From Stieleria varia (GTDB taxonomy: Bacteria; Planctomycetota; Planctomycetia; Pirellulales; Pirellulaceae): a DNA stretch of 64,000 nt. Position 1 is the stretch's first letter; each line of letters opens with the position of its first letter. The stretch is from NCBI RefSeq assembly GCF_038443385.1, contig NZ_CP151726.1, forward strand, positions 1,116,001 through 1,180,000, written 5' to 3'. Shown here piece by piece: positions 35,978 through 45,093 of the stretch. Under the pieces are notes generated by a model that was not told the DNA's origin, searched no databases, and saw nothing but the letters and a program-made list of their open reading frames with translations. The translations under genes were made by a program, and so were the position numbers.

Positions 35978-36197
35978 CTGCTCCAAGTTTGGGGTTGGCA
36001 TTGTTTTTTCAGTCCAAGTTTTTGTTCCATGCATCGCAATCAAAGTGAGCCTCAGGCGCTAGCCGTGGGCCGGCACCACAATCCGCCTCAGGCCCACGGC
36101 TAGCGCCTGAGGCTCACGCAATCAGCAGTCTCCTGCGCCGGGAGAGGTGACAGAAACTTGCGTAGCGCCACAATGCCACAACCCCAAATTTGAACAA
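35978..36197. mobile_element. 220-bp MITE-like element, copy B
   Basis: Same organisation as the element at 7763-7980: ends of the type CTGCTCCAAGTTTGGGGTTG and an inverted partner, a central GCCTCAGGCGCTAGCCGTGGGC palindrome half and its inverse, and the shared GGGAGAGGTGACAGAAACTTG. Together with the nested element at 35747 it fills most of the gene-free stretch 35681-36271. Confidence 0.75.
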
Positions 36198-36257
36198 CCC
36201 AGCATTACGCTAAACCGGTCCACGCTTTCCCGCTCCGTCACCCGCCATTTTCTCCAC

Positions 36258-36295
36258 TTGACTCAAGCCGAGTGCATTACTACAGTAATGCACTA
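36258..36295 (+). promoter_or_regulatory. Leaderless promoter with embedded operator
   Basis: -35 TTGACT at 36258-36263, a 17-nt spacer and -10 TACAGT at 36281-36286. The -10 lies inside a 10-bp perfect dyad, GTGCATTACT-AC-AGTAATGCAC (36272-36293). Transcription would start within a nucleotide or two of the ATG at 36295, so the mRNA is expected to be leaderless; no ribosome site is present. The dyad is the probable self-repression operator of the encoded GntR/YtrA-type regulator. Confidence 0.85.
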
Positions 36296-36684
36296 TGAGT
36301 ATTTCATCGGGTGATTTCAACGTTTCGCCGTCTTCTGGTGTGCCGATCTTTCGGCAGATCATCGATCAAGTCGTAGCGATGATCGCCTCCGGGGCTCTCG
36401 TCGGTGGCGACATGTTGCCCAGCACGCGTGAGATGGCTCGCTCTCTGGAGGTCAACATGATGACCGTCTCCAAGGCTTATTCACGGCTGGAGTCCGACGG
36501 CATCGCGCAGCGGGTTCGTGGCCGAGGGATGCAGATTTGTGCGTCAACCAGTAAGGGCTCACTTGGCGAGCGGAAAACGGAGTTCTCCTCTCATTTGGAG
36601 CCAGCGATTCATCGGGGGCGTCAGTTGGGGCTGACCGACGCGCAGATTCTTTCCATTGTCAAAACCATGCTCGGGGATCAGTGA
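36295..36684 (+). CDS. GntR/YtrA-family transcriptional regulator
   Basis: A 129-residue protein with a winged helix-turn-helix at about residues 15-80 (VPIFRQIIDQVVAMIASGAL, LPSTREMARSLEVNMMTVSKAYSRLE) and only a short helical C-terminus. There is no effector domain, as in the YtrA subgroup. YtrA-type proteins repress ABC transporter operons of which they are the first gene, which fits the layout here: the ABC ATPase follows at once. The palindrome over its own promoter is the likely binding site; the inducer is unknown (in Gram-positives, often cell-wall-active compounds). Confidence 0.93.
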   Translation: MSISSGDFNVSPSSGVPIFRQIIDQVVAMIASGALVGGDMLPSTREMARSLEVNMMTVSKAYSRLESDGIAQRVRGRGMQICASTSKGSLGERKTEFSSHLEPAIHRGRQLGLTDAQILSIVKTMLGDQ

Positions 36685-36686
36685 CT

Positions 36687-37448
36687 ATGAGTGGACCAGT
36701 GATCACATGCCAAAACGTGACAAAATGTTTTGGAAAGACGGAGGTTCTCAGGGGTGTCGACCTGGAGGTTCCGCGGGGCGCCATCGTCGGCTTAGTGGGC
36801 ACCAACGGCTCGGGCAAGTCCACGTTGATCAAGTGTCTACTTGGTTTACTGAAGGTTTCCTCCGGGACCGCTCGGATTCTCGGCGAAGACTCCTGGGACT
36901 TGTCGGCGAGCGTCAAGAACACGTTGGGATACGTGCCTCAGGAAATCAAGCTTTATCCATGGATGCGTGTCAGCCAAGTCATCGACTACACCGGTGCGTT
37001 CTATGAAAAATGGGATTCCTATCGATGCAACGAACTGCTGGAACAGTGGGAACTGGATGGTTCCAAATGGATCAAGACTCTCTCGGGCGGGCAGCTTCAG
37101 CGACTCGCTTTGGTGCTGGCGCTGGGGCACCATCCTTCGCTACTGATCTTGGATGAACCTGCCGCGAGCCTGGATCCTGTCGGGCGTCGGTCGTTCTTGA
37201 AATCGCTGCTGGAGATGAACGAGGATGGCGGGCAAAGCGTGCTGTTCTCCACGCACATTACGTCTGACTTGGAGCGTGTCGCATCTCACGTTGCATTCCT
37301 GCACGACGGTCGCGTGCAATTCTTTGGTGAGTTGGAGGAGTTGAAAGATCACGTCGGCGGCAACCTGGAGGACATCTTCCTGCAGATGAATCGCACGCCG
37401 GAGTTTGCAGGATTGAACCACGTGTCGGGAGATCAGAGCCATGTTTAA
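36687..37448 (+). CDS. ABC transporter ATP-binding protein
   Basis: A 253-residue ATPase from the ATG at 36687; a GTG at 36681 overlapping the regulator's stop codon is also possible. Walker A is GTNGSGKST (about residue 38), the signature LSGGQLQRLALVLALG (about 133), Walker B LLILDEPAASLDP (about 155), and the switch His lies in FSTHI. The family (CcmA-like) drives export by two-component ABC transporters. Its stop overlaps the start of the permease gene by 8 nt, so they are translationally coupled. Confidence 0.95.
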   Translation: MSGPVITCQNVTKCFGKTEVLRGVDLEVPRGAIVGLVGTNGSGKSTLIKCLLGLLKVSSGTARILGEDSWDLSASVKNTLGYVPQEIKLYPWMRVSQVIDYTGAFYEKWDSYRCNELLEQWELDGSKWIKTLSGGQLQRLALVLALGHHPSLLILDEPAASLDPVGRRSFLKSLLEMNEDGGQSVLFSTHITSDLERVASHVAFLHDGRVQFFGELEELKDHVGGNLEDIFLQMNRTPEFAGLNHVSGDQSHV

Positions 37449-39681
37449 GCGAATGTGGATGATCGCGTTGGTCTGGCTTTATCGTCCCTTGAATTGGCTA
37501 TTAGGATTGTTCGCAATCCTTTGCTTGATCCTCACAGCGTTCATGCTTGCGGAGGGACAAAGTTCGATTCGGCTACGCCCGGCATATCCGTCCGCGACTC
37601 AGCAGTGGCCGGCGGGCACCCTGCGCAATTCGGACCGATTCATGCAAGTCGTTCGGGATGGTGTCGCCGAGCCATCCGTTCGCGGACTTGATTTTGACGC
37701 CATGAATTGGCGAGAGCCAGGATCGCCATTGGCGGACTTGTCGCCCTGGGTGGACTCACTGGCATTGTTTCCCAAAGCACGTTGGGCGAAATTCTCCGGC
37801 AATCAATTGATGGAGATCGGACCGGATCGCCTGGCCAGACTCGCTGCCTTGGAGGCGATTGTCATCGAAGCATCAACGATCACTCAAGATGACATCGACA
37901 GCATTGCCGGAGCGAAAAACCTGCGATGGCTGGAACTGATCACGTTGGACATGCCCGCATCTCTGCAGTCGCTGCAGCAGTTGCCGCATCTGGAAACACT
38001 GGTGTTATCGCATGGTGATTTTACGATGACGGACGAGCCGATATCGAGTTTGTTCGCACGCGACCGGTTATCCGAAATCAGCCAACTGTCTGGCGTGCGT
38101 TCTTTGGTCTTGGACCCACAGTATCTCCCCGGGCGTGCTTTTTTTGCTGGCAGCAAGACCCCAGATCCGGCATGTGATCCCGTCATCAAAGAAAACGCGG
38201 GCGAGCTACTTTCCGGAATGCCCCCACTCAATCAGCTTTGGGTCGGCACATCACGCACCCGCAACGGTCCAGCTGAGTTGGCTCAACTACAGGCAAAGCT
38301 TCCTGGAGTGAACGTTCGATCCTCCAAGTACAACGAAAACAGCGTGATGCGACTGTCATTCACTGCGTTGTATTTCTTGATCTACATGGCGCTCGTGCTT
38401 TACAACATGCACGGACATTTTGCCCTGCCTCAGACGCGAGTCATTCCCCGACACGGATCATCTCACCTACGATTTGTATTGGGAGTGGTTACCCTCTGCG
38501 TCGTGATCATGACGTTGGGATTTTGGTCGGCGGGCAACGTTCATGTGCTGCCATCGCTAGGAATGATCCTGGCCATCGCCGCCTTGGCGCTGCTGTTCTG
38601 GGCATGCATTTCCTTGTGGATGATCGATCACCCTGGGCTCGGTTGGTTGCCGACGATCCTGATGATGCCAATCTTTCTGTTGATGGGCGGCCAGACCTTT
38701 CTAACGAACCATCTCCCTTCACTTGCACCTGCGATTGATCATTTCTTGATGGGGCATCAGTTGTGGTTGGCCGGCGTGATGATCCCAACGTTCATCGCAA
38801 TGATCGTGTGGCTGGCGTCTCGCTTTGCCGGCGAAGATCGTTTGGTCGCGGAGAACGCATTGGCTCCAATGTTGACCATTTCTGACTTTCAAACACAGCA
38901 AGAAACGCTGACGTTTCGTCGACGAGGAAAGTACTTTGATCGGCAGTTCGCTGCTTGGCAACAACAATTGGCGACGGCGAGAAATGCAACCACAAGTTGG
39001 TTGCACCGAGTCCGTATGCAGTGGCTTGGTGACTCGATCATGACGCTGCGACAATGGTTGACGACGCTCGTCGTTGTGTCGTTTGTCATCTTCGGCTTGG
39101 ATCGATTTGTCTGGAACTCCGATGAAGCGGGTCGGCACGGTCAGATGACATTCCTGTTTTTCATGATCCTGACCGTGTCCATCATGATTCCTTGTGTCTC
39201 GGGGATGGGGCGCAGAGAAATGCTGGGGCGCGAGTTATTGCACCCCACCAGTCGACTGCAATTGGTTCGAGACCGGATGCTGTCGATGACCGTCCGCTAT
39301 GCCGTGATGTTTGCGACTTTGTTGCTCTGGGTGATCGTCGCTCGATCGATTCGCGGTCCCGAACTTTCCGTGGAATCAGTCGCGCGAATGGTCGTCGCTC
39401 TTTCGGGACTGACGATCGCGGCAACGGGACTATCCCTGTGGGTATCGATCTCGCGCAGCGTCGTGTTAGCAGCCATCCTGATTTGCGTGGGTGCCCCGGT
39501 GGTGATGTTGACGGCGTTGATCTGCATCGAACAGACAGGTGATGCCCCGAGAGATGTTGCGAGGTTTTTGACAACAGCGATTCACAACGTATGGCCTTAC
39601 CTCGTGCTTTACACACTTGCGATTCTGCTCACCTGGACCGGATATCGACGTTGGATGTCGTGCGAGGTGGCGCGACAGTAA
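37441..39681 (+). CDS. ABC transporter permease with large ectodomain
   Basis: A 746-residue membrane protein. One N-terminal helix (about residues 15-37) is followed by about 260 residues outside the membrane. These contain leucine-rich repeat-like periods (LARLAALEAIVIEASTIT, NLRWLELITLD, LPHLETLVLSHGD). Then come about ten further helices from residue 302 to the end. The position and overlap with the ATPase gene make it the membrane partner. Known YtrCD-like permeases are shorter and lack an LRR-like part, so the ectodomain may serve ligand sensing or protein contact (inference). A minus-strand terminator lies downstream. Confidence 0.85.
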   Translation: MFKRMWMIALVWLYRPLNWLLGLFAILCLILTAFMLAEGQSSIRLRPAYPSATQQWPAGTLRNSDRFMQVVRDGVAEPSVRGLDFDAMNWREPGSPLADLSPWVDSLALFPKARWAKFSGNQLMEIGPDRLARLAALEAIVIEASTITQDDIDSIAGAKNLRWLELITLDMPASLQSLQQLPHLETLVLSHGDFTMTDEPISSLFARDRLSEISQLSGVRSLVLDPQYLPGRAFFAGSKTPDPACDPVIKENAGELLSGMPPLNQLWVGTSRTRNGPAELAQLQAKLPGVNVRSSKYNENSVMRLSFTALYFLIYMALVLYNMHGHFALPQTRVIPRHGSSHLRFVLGVVTLCVVIMTLGFWSAGNVHVLPSLGMILAIAALALLFWACISLWMIDHPGLGWLPTILMMPIFLLMGGQTFLTNHLPSLAPAIDHFLMGHQLWLAGVMIPTFIAMIVWLASRFAGEDRLVAENALAPMLTISDFQTQQETLTFRRRGKYFDRQFAAWQQQLATARNATTSWLHRVRMQWLGDSIMTLRQWLTTLVVVSFVIFGLDRFVWNSDEAGRHGQMTFLFFMILTVSIMIPCVSGMGRREMLGRELLHPTSRLQLVRDRMLSMTVRYAVMFATLLLWVIVARSIRGPELSVESVARMVVALSGLTIAATGLSLWVSISRSVVLAAILICVGAPVVMLTALICIEQTGDAPRDVARFLTTAIHNVWPYLVLYTLAILLTWTGYRRWMSCEVARQ

Positions 39682-39723
39682 ATCAGTGAACGACGCTGAG
39701 CGATTGCCTGCTGCCGAGGGACT

Positions 39724-39758
39724 GAACAAAAAAGCAGGGGCATAGCGAAGCGATGCCC
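39724..39758 (-). terminator. Likely terminator of the sigma/vWA operon
   Basis: Read on the minus strand, CAGGGCAT pairs with ATGCCCCTG (one bulge) around a CGCTTCGCT loop region and is followed by CTTTTTTG. It lies about 380 nt past the vWA stop codon. The rest of 39682-40135 has no supported gene. Confidence 0.5.
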
Positions 39759-40135
39759 TGGGGGAGAGGATCGTCGAGCATGCCCAGTCGGCGTGATCAA
39801 GCCTTGAAAAAATACTGCAGGATGTAGCGAGAGGGAGTGACAGGAGCCATTGTTTCACGCAGCCGTTACACGGTGATCCTCAGAAACCTGTTCACCCCGT
39901 CTCGATACATCCCAATGCCCTTTTGGCGGCTGAGAGGATCGATGCCGCAGGCGAAGAGTACATAACCATACTCCTGCCAAAACGGGATTCCAGTAGAGGA
40001 TGCGTAAAATGCTGCCAACACCGCAAACTTTTTACTTGATTTTCACAGCACCCTACTTATAGGGTCGGCGCAGGGCGTTTTTCGATATCAGATCGATGAC
40101 AGAAGTCGCTTTGGCGAGCGGATTCGCATTTGGAA

Positions 40136-42655
40136 TCACTCGCTGACGACCAATTGTCGAGCTCGGCGTGCCAATTCCACGAACTCGTTTCGCAATCCGA
40201 AGGGGTCCTCGCCCCTAGATTCTTCCGCTGTCTGGATCACATCGCTCAGCGTCCACGATCCGGCCAGTGGACTGTTTCGCAATTTCATTCCGAATCCTGC
40301 CACGGCGGCGGCGAACCGCACATCCGTATCGGATTCTTCGAACGACTTGCCTGCGTCCTTCACAGCGAATTCGATCTTGGTGCTCGTGTCCGAGTCCGGT
40401 TGCTTGTACCGCAGACGCAATGTCAGCACTTCATCGCTCTTGGCGGCTTCCGTGGGCAGCGGCTTGGTTTGATAAGGCGACGGGTCCACCGGTTCGGGCG
40501 ATGCATCGTTGCCCACTCCCTTGGGAACCAATTCGTACAAAGCGGTGACTTGATGTCCCGCACCGATCTCACCGGCATCTTTGCGATCGTCGTTGAAGTC
40601 CTCCTTGTTGAGCATCCGGTTCTCATAACCGATCAATCGATACTCGCTGATCTTCTCTGGATTAAAGACCACTTGAATCTTGACATCTTTGGCAATCGTC
40701 ACGAGCGTTCCATTGGTCTGGTCCACCAACACCTTCTTCGCTTCGTTGACCGTGTCGATGAAAGCGTAGTTGCCGTTTCCGCGTCCACTGATCTGTTCCA
40801 GCATGGCGTCATTGTGGTTGCCCATGCCAAATCCGAGCACGGACAAGAACACGCCTCCCTTGGCTTCTCGCTCGACCATCCGCACCAGTTCGTCGGTGCT
40901 GGTCGTACCGACGTTGAAATCACCATCGGTGCACAAGATCACTCGATTGACTCCATCGGTGATGAAGTGCTCACGTGCGGTTTGATACGCCAATTGGATG
41001 CCGGAGCCGCCATCGGTGCTGCCGCCGGCGGAAAGCTGCGTGAGGGCCTTGTTGATTTTGTTGTTCTTTTTTGCCGAAGTCGCATCGAGCACCAAGCCGG
41101 CTGAACCCGCGTAGACGACGATCGAGATGGTGTCTTTTTGGTCAAGTTGACCGGCCAGCATTTTCATGCTCTGAACAACCAACGGCAGTTTGTTCGGTGC
41201 GTCCATCGAGCCGCTGGTGTCCAACAAGAACACGAGGTTGCACGGAGGACGTTGGTTGGGTCGCATCGTTTTGCCTTGGATGGCGATGCGGGCCAAGCGA
41301 TGTTCGGGGTTCCATGGACAACTCGTGATCTCCATGTCCGCGGCGAACGGATGCGGCGACTCTGTTTCAGGAGCCGTGTAGTCGTACTGAAAATAGTTGA
41401 CCAGTTCTTCGATACGCACCATGTCTGGTCGCGGCAAGGTGTTGGCGCGAACCAGGAAGTCACGGATCTTGCTGTAGCTGGCGGTATCGACATCAATGGA
41501 GAACGTGCTGATGTCTTCATCGGCCACGCGTTTGAATTCGTTTTCCGTGATCGTGTCGAACTTGTCTCCCGGGCGTCCCGGTCCCATGCCATCGGGCGTG
41601 GGAATGCTGTAGGGGGATTCTTGAGAGGGCAACTTGGGCGTCGGAATTGCATCCATGAATATTCGATTCACGGCACTTGCCCGTGCGCCGACAGCTGGCT
41701 GCTTGCTTAAAATCGCTTCGCCACCACGTTTCATCCGCATCCCTCCCTTCGTCATTTCTGGATCGGAGACAACGGGCGCCATCCCTGGAGTTGGTTGAAA
41801 CGGAGCTGGTGTGGGACGGGCTGCTGATGTGGATGGCGTCGGCGTCGACGAGAACATATCAGCAGACGGCAACGGCTCTTCGGCGTATGGCTCGGCGGGC
41901 ATCGCAGCGATGCTTTCGCTCGTTTCTGTCAGCCCAAAGGGCTCCGTGGCATCGTCATGGGGCGAATCGGCTTCCTTGTCAGACGGGATCGATGCGTTTT
42001 GCGGTTGGCTTCTCGACATTCCCGATGCAGGCACCATTGAAAGCTCTGCACCGTCGGTTGCGGAAGCACTGTCTTTCTTGAGTGAGCGACCGAGTCCATC
42101 CACAACTTGGGAATCTACGCCGAGTGGTTCAGCGGTCGACGTGGAGCTGGGTGGTGATACCGCCGCGCCCGTGGGTTGCTGCGACATCGCCGTCAGATGC
42201 TCTTTGTTCATTCCGATCCAGAACGGCAAGCCGACCAGCAACATCAAACCCGCCGCCGTGGTCAGGATCAACAACGGCAACCGCATGCGTGATGCTTCCG
42301 CGGTGACAATCGGTGTGGTACTGGCGGCAGCGGTCCCGCCGGTATCGCCGGTGGAGGAGGAGGCCAGTTGGTTTTCACTCGACAGGATCGTGGCGCGTCT
42401 GGCTTCATCCAGCGGCGGCGTTGTTTCTTGAGCAAACAACTGCGTCAACTGTGTGGTAACGTCCTTCGCTTGCTCGACAGCCTTGGCCAACGCGTCATTG
42501 CCATGCAGTTCCAGTTCGAACTGTTCGCGTTCCGCTTCTGACATTTCACCCAGTGCGTAGGTGGTGATGCGAGGATCCGCCCAAACTTCAGGATGTTTAG
42601 CACCTGTCGCGGGTGGTGTCGGGTCGGCAGAGTTTTGAGAGTTGGATTCGCTCAT
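40136..42655 (-). CDS. YfbK-like von Willebrand A membrane protein
   Basis: An 839-residue protein. Residues about 25-70 (ITTYALGEMSEAEREQFELEL) resemble the N-terminal helical module of zinc-less anti-sigma factors. One membrane helix lies at about 122-147 (LPLLILTTAAGLMLLVGLPFWIG). A Ser/Thr/Pro-rich linker follows, then a YfbK-type N-terminal domain (FSIDVDTASYSKIRDFL, about 385) and a vWA domain with MIDAS DTSGSM at about 476 and later TDGDFNVG. The C-terminal domain matches DUF3520 of YfbK. It is downstream of the ECF sigma gene on the same strand, so regulation of that sigma factor at the membrane is plausible but unproven. Confidence 0.9.
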   Translation of the reverse strand: MSESNSQNSADPTPPATGAKHPEVWADPRITTYALGEMSEAEREQFELELHGNDALAKAVEQAKDVTTQLTQLFAQETTPPLDEARRATILSSENQLASSSTGDTGGTAAASTTPIVTAEASRMRLPLLILTTAAGLMLLVGLPFWIGMNKEHLTAMSQQPTGAAVSPPSSTSTAEPLGVDSQVVDGLGRSLKKDSASATDGAELSMVPASGMSRSQPQNASIPSDKEADSPHDDATEPFGLTETSESIAAMPAEPYAEEPLPSADMFSSTPTPSTSAARPTPAPFQPTPGMAPVVSDPEMTKGGMRMKRGGEAILSKQPAVGARASAVNRIFMDAIPTPKLPSQESPYSIPTPDGMGPGRPGDKFDTITENEFKRVADEDISTFSIDVDTASYSKIRDFLVRANTLPRPDMVRIEELVNYFQYDYTAPETESPHPFAADMEITSCPWNPEHRLARIAIQGKTMRPNQRPPCNLVFLLDTSGSMDAPNKLPLVVQSMKMLAGQLDQKDTISIVVYAGSAGLVLDATSAKKNNKINKALTQLSAGGSTDGGSGIQLAYQTAREHFITDGVNRVILCTDGDFNVGTTSTDELVRMVEREAKGGVFLSVLGFGMGNHNDAMLEQISGRGNGNYAFIDTVNEAKKVLVDQTNGTLVTIAKDVKIQVVFNPEKISEYRLIGYENRMLNKEDFNDDRKDAGEIGAGHQVTALYELVPKGVGNDASPEPVDPSPYQTKPLPTEAAKSDEVLTLRLRYKQPDSDTSTKIEFAVKDAGKSFEESDTDVRFAAAVAGFGMKLRNSPLAGSWTLSDVIQTAEESRGEDPFGLRNEFVELARRARQLVVSE

Positions 42656-42738
42656 CGTATTGATTCACAAGAATGTGCGGTGGGTGGTTTGATTTCGCGG
42701 TTTGATTTCGCCTGACGGTGTGGCTTGTGGCGATGCCA

Positions 42739-43323
42739 TCAAGGCGATACGGCGAGGGAATCTTTCAAGCTGCGAACGGCGGCGTGCAGATGAAATCCGA
42801 CGTTGCTGACTGTCAGCCCGGTGACTTCCGCGATCTCGCGGTAGCTCAATCCGGCTTGCAGCCTCAGTCGGATCACCTCCTGTTGCCTGGGCGTCAACCG
42901 CTCGACTTCGAGCGCCAACTGGGATTGTTCCTCGTCGTCGGCGGCGGCGGTGCTCGCGTCGGGACGGGGGTCGGCAACCATCACCTCCGACGTGTCCATG
43001 GGCCTGGCTCGCTTGGTGCGTTGCATATCAATCACTCGTGTTCGGCATACGGAATACAACCAAGGCACGACACGATGTTCGATCTTCCGGCGATCTTCGC
43101 GACAGAGCCTCAGAAACGTTTCCTGCACCGCGTCCTGCGCCCCCTGCCAGTCACCCCCGAGCATTCGCTGGGCATATGCCAGCAAAGCACGTTCATGGGT
43201 GCCCACCAAATCCGTCAGCACGTCATCGGGCCATGAAGCGTCACTGCCATGCCGGCCATGGGCATCATGGTTGGCAGCGGCGGAGACATCGGGGGGCCCG
43301 GTGGCAGCGTCTGGAGTGGACAT
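42739..43323 (-). CDS. ECF-type sigma-70 factor
   Basis: A 194-residue sigma factor from the ATG at 43321-43323; an in-frame GTG further upstream is less likely. Region 2 is LAYAQRMLGGDWQGAQDAVQETFLRL with the -10-melting part WLYSVCRTRVID. Region 4 is LTPRQQEVIRLRLQAGLSYREIAEVTGLTVSNVGFHLHAAVRSLK, a helix-turn-helix for -35 recognition. It precedes the vWA membrane protein by 83 nt and likely forms an operon with it. Confidence 0.92.
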   Translation of the reverse strand: MSTPDAATGPPDVSAAANHDAHGRHGSDASWPDDVLTDLVGTHERALLAYAQRMLGGDWQGAQDAVQETFLRLCREDRRKIEHRVVPWLYSVCRTRVIDMQRTKRARPMDTSEVMVADPRPDASTAAADDEEQSQLALEVERLTPRQQEVIRLRLQAGLSYREIAEVTGLTVSNVGFHLHAAVRSLKDSLAVSP

Positions 43324-43588
43324 GTGTGGTGAAGACAAGGAGAAAGAACGCGGTTCAATGAATCTGTTCAGTAGACACACGAGCGGCCTGGGTGATTTGT
43401 TAGGGCGTGCAACAGAAAACTACCAGAAAGTTCTTCACTTGACCTGGAAACCGCCTCGGAGCTATCACTGAACGCGTCCGAGTCGGAGTGCCCGAAGCGA
43501 CGTTTTTCGCAGAAACCGCATCCCGCGGTGAACGTCCACACACCACCTCTGCTGCAAATAAAAAATCAAACCACGGAAGGTTTTTGAA

Positions 43589-44761
43589 ATGGCTCAGCCC
43601 ACCACGAGTGTCCCTCTTTTGGACATCAACCGCGATAATCGTCCTCATCGTGAGGAATTCATCGAAGCCATCACGGCGGTACTCGACAGCGGCCGTTTTC
43701 TGTTCGGCCCCGACGTGGTCGAACTGGAAAACGAGATCGCCCAGTACAGCCAAGCCGAGAACGCCGTCGGCTGTGCCTCAGGCAGCGATGCACTGCTGCT
43801 GGCCCTGATGGCTTTGAACATCGGACCGGGTGATGAAGTCATCGTGCCGAGTTTCACATTCTTTGCATCGGTCAGTTGCATCGTGCGACTGGGTGCCACG
43901 CCGGTCTTTGTTGACATCTGCCCTGATACCTTCAACGTCGACCCCGAGTGCATCGCAAACGCGATCACGCCACAGACCAAAGCGATCATTCCCGTTCACT
44001 TGTTCGGACAGTGTGCACAAATCGATCGAATCTGCCAGATCGCTGCCGAGAATGACATTCCTGTCATCGAGGACGCCGCACAAGCGATCGGGGCAGCGTA
44101 TCACTCACGTCCGGCGGGCAGCTGGGGACTGGTGGGGTGCTTCAGTTTTTACCCGACCAAGAACCTCGGCGGCATGGGCGACGGCGGAATGATGACCAGC
44201 AATGACGCTGCCATCGCAGATCGGCTGCGGTTGTTGGCCGGTCATGGAATGCGACCTCGCTACTACCACCAAGCCGTGGGGATCAACAGCCGCTTGGATA
44301 CGTTCCAGGCAGCCGTGTTGAGAATCAAATTTCGACACCTCAATGACGCGGTGAAGTCTCGTGCAAAGATCGCCGAGCGATACATGCGGATGTTGAAAGA
44401 CGCAGGTTTGGTCGGTCCCGATCAAATCGTGTTGCCGACCGTTGACGAAAACGCGTTCCATGTCTGGAACCAATTCTCTATTCGCGTGATCGGCGGACGT
44501 CGCGATGCCTTGAAAGCTCACTTGAGCGAAAACGGTGTCGGCAGCGAAATCTATTACCCCGTTCCCATGCACCAACAAGAATGCTTCCGTGACATCAAAC
44601 ACGATCGCAACGCGTTGGTCGAAACCGAACGGGCCAGCTTGGAAATCTTGAACCTGCCGATCTTCCCATCGATGACGAGCAGCGAACAAGAAATCGTCGT
44701 CGATACGATCCGCAACTACTACGCCGCCGGTGCCAAAGCCGGTGAAAAGGCCGCTGCGTAG
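43589..44761 (+). CDS. DegT/DnrJ/EryC1/StrS aminotransferase
   Basis: A 390-residue PLP enzyme of the sugar aminotransferase family that aminates keto-sugar nucleotides for surface polysaccharides or glycolipids. The N-terminus PLLDINRDNRP, GSDALLLALMAL, VPSFTFFASV and IEDAAQAIGA are family-typical. The PLP lysine is Lys191 in SFYPTKNLGGMGDGGMM. Length is normal. No sugar-biosynthesis neighbours are adjacent, although polysaccharide-type genes (acyltransferase 3, O-antigen ligase) occur 6-8 kb downstream. Confidence 0.95.
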   Translation: MAQPTTSVPLLDINRDNRPHREEFIEAITAVLDSGRFLFGPDVVELENEIAQYSQAENAVGCASGSDALLLALMALNIGPGDEVIVPSFTFFASVSCIVRLGATPVFVDICPDTFNVDPECIANAITPQTKAIIPVHLFGQCAQIDRICQIAAENDIPVIEDAAQAIGAAYHSRPAGSWGLVGCFSFYPTKNLGGMGDGGMMTSNDAAIADRLRLLAGHGMRPRYYHQAVGINSRLDTFQAAVLRIKFRHLNDAVKSRAKIAERYMRMLKDAGLVGPDQIVLPTVDENAFHVWNQFSIRVIGGRRDALKAHLSENGVGSEIYYPVPMHQQECFRDIKHDRNALVETERASLEILNLPIFPSMTSSEQEIVVDTIRNYYAAGAKAGEKAAA

Positions 44762-44770
44762 TCGCTGCGT

Positions 44771-44899
44771 AGTGCTTTGTCACAGCTGAGAATTAGGGAT
44801 GGCTCAATCAGCCGCAGCGCGATAGCGTCCGGTTTTCCCGACGGAACCGTAAGCTAGCGCTCAACGGCTGACCCTAAGATTGAATCGTGACACAGCACT
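44771..44899. repeat. 129-bp palindromic repeat element
   Basis: Ends AGTGCTTTGTCAC and GTGACACAGCACT are inverted copies with one mismatch. Inside lie ATTAGGGATGGCTCAATCAGCCG and a mirrored CGGCTGACCCTAAGATTGAA, and the shared core GCGATAGCGTCCGGTT seen in the 172-bp elements. It begins 10 nt after the aminotransferase stop codon. Confidence 0.65.
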
Positions 44900-44938
44900 A
44901 GTGCTGCGATTTTGAATTGACCTTGATTGGAAACGATG

Positions 44939-45013
44939 CAAATACCAGCACCAAGCGCAAGCGAGTGAACAAAACGCCGTGAATCACTCGCTTGCGATTC
45001 GTGCTGGTATCAA
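44939..45013. repeat. REP-like palindrome
   Basis: ATACCAGCACCAAGCGCAAGCGAGTG is mirrored by CACTCGCTTGCGATTCGTGCTGGTAT around a 17-nt centre. It lies between the convergent aminotransferase and YHYH genes; no further gene is seen in 44762-45093. Confidence 0.7.
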
Positions 45014-45093
45014 AGCTCAACTCGCGTTCTTGGCACGCCAGACTGACGCTGTGGTTATCACTGAATGATTGGCGATCTCCATCTCGCTGGCGT

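Noticed and set aside
40130-41104. 324-codon plus-strand frame inside the vWA gene
   Set aside because: Shadow of the vWA and DUF3520 domains on the other strand.
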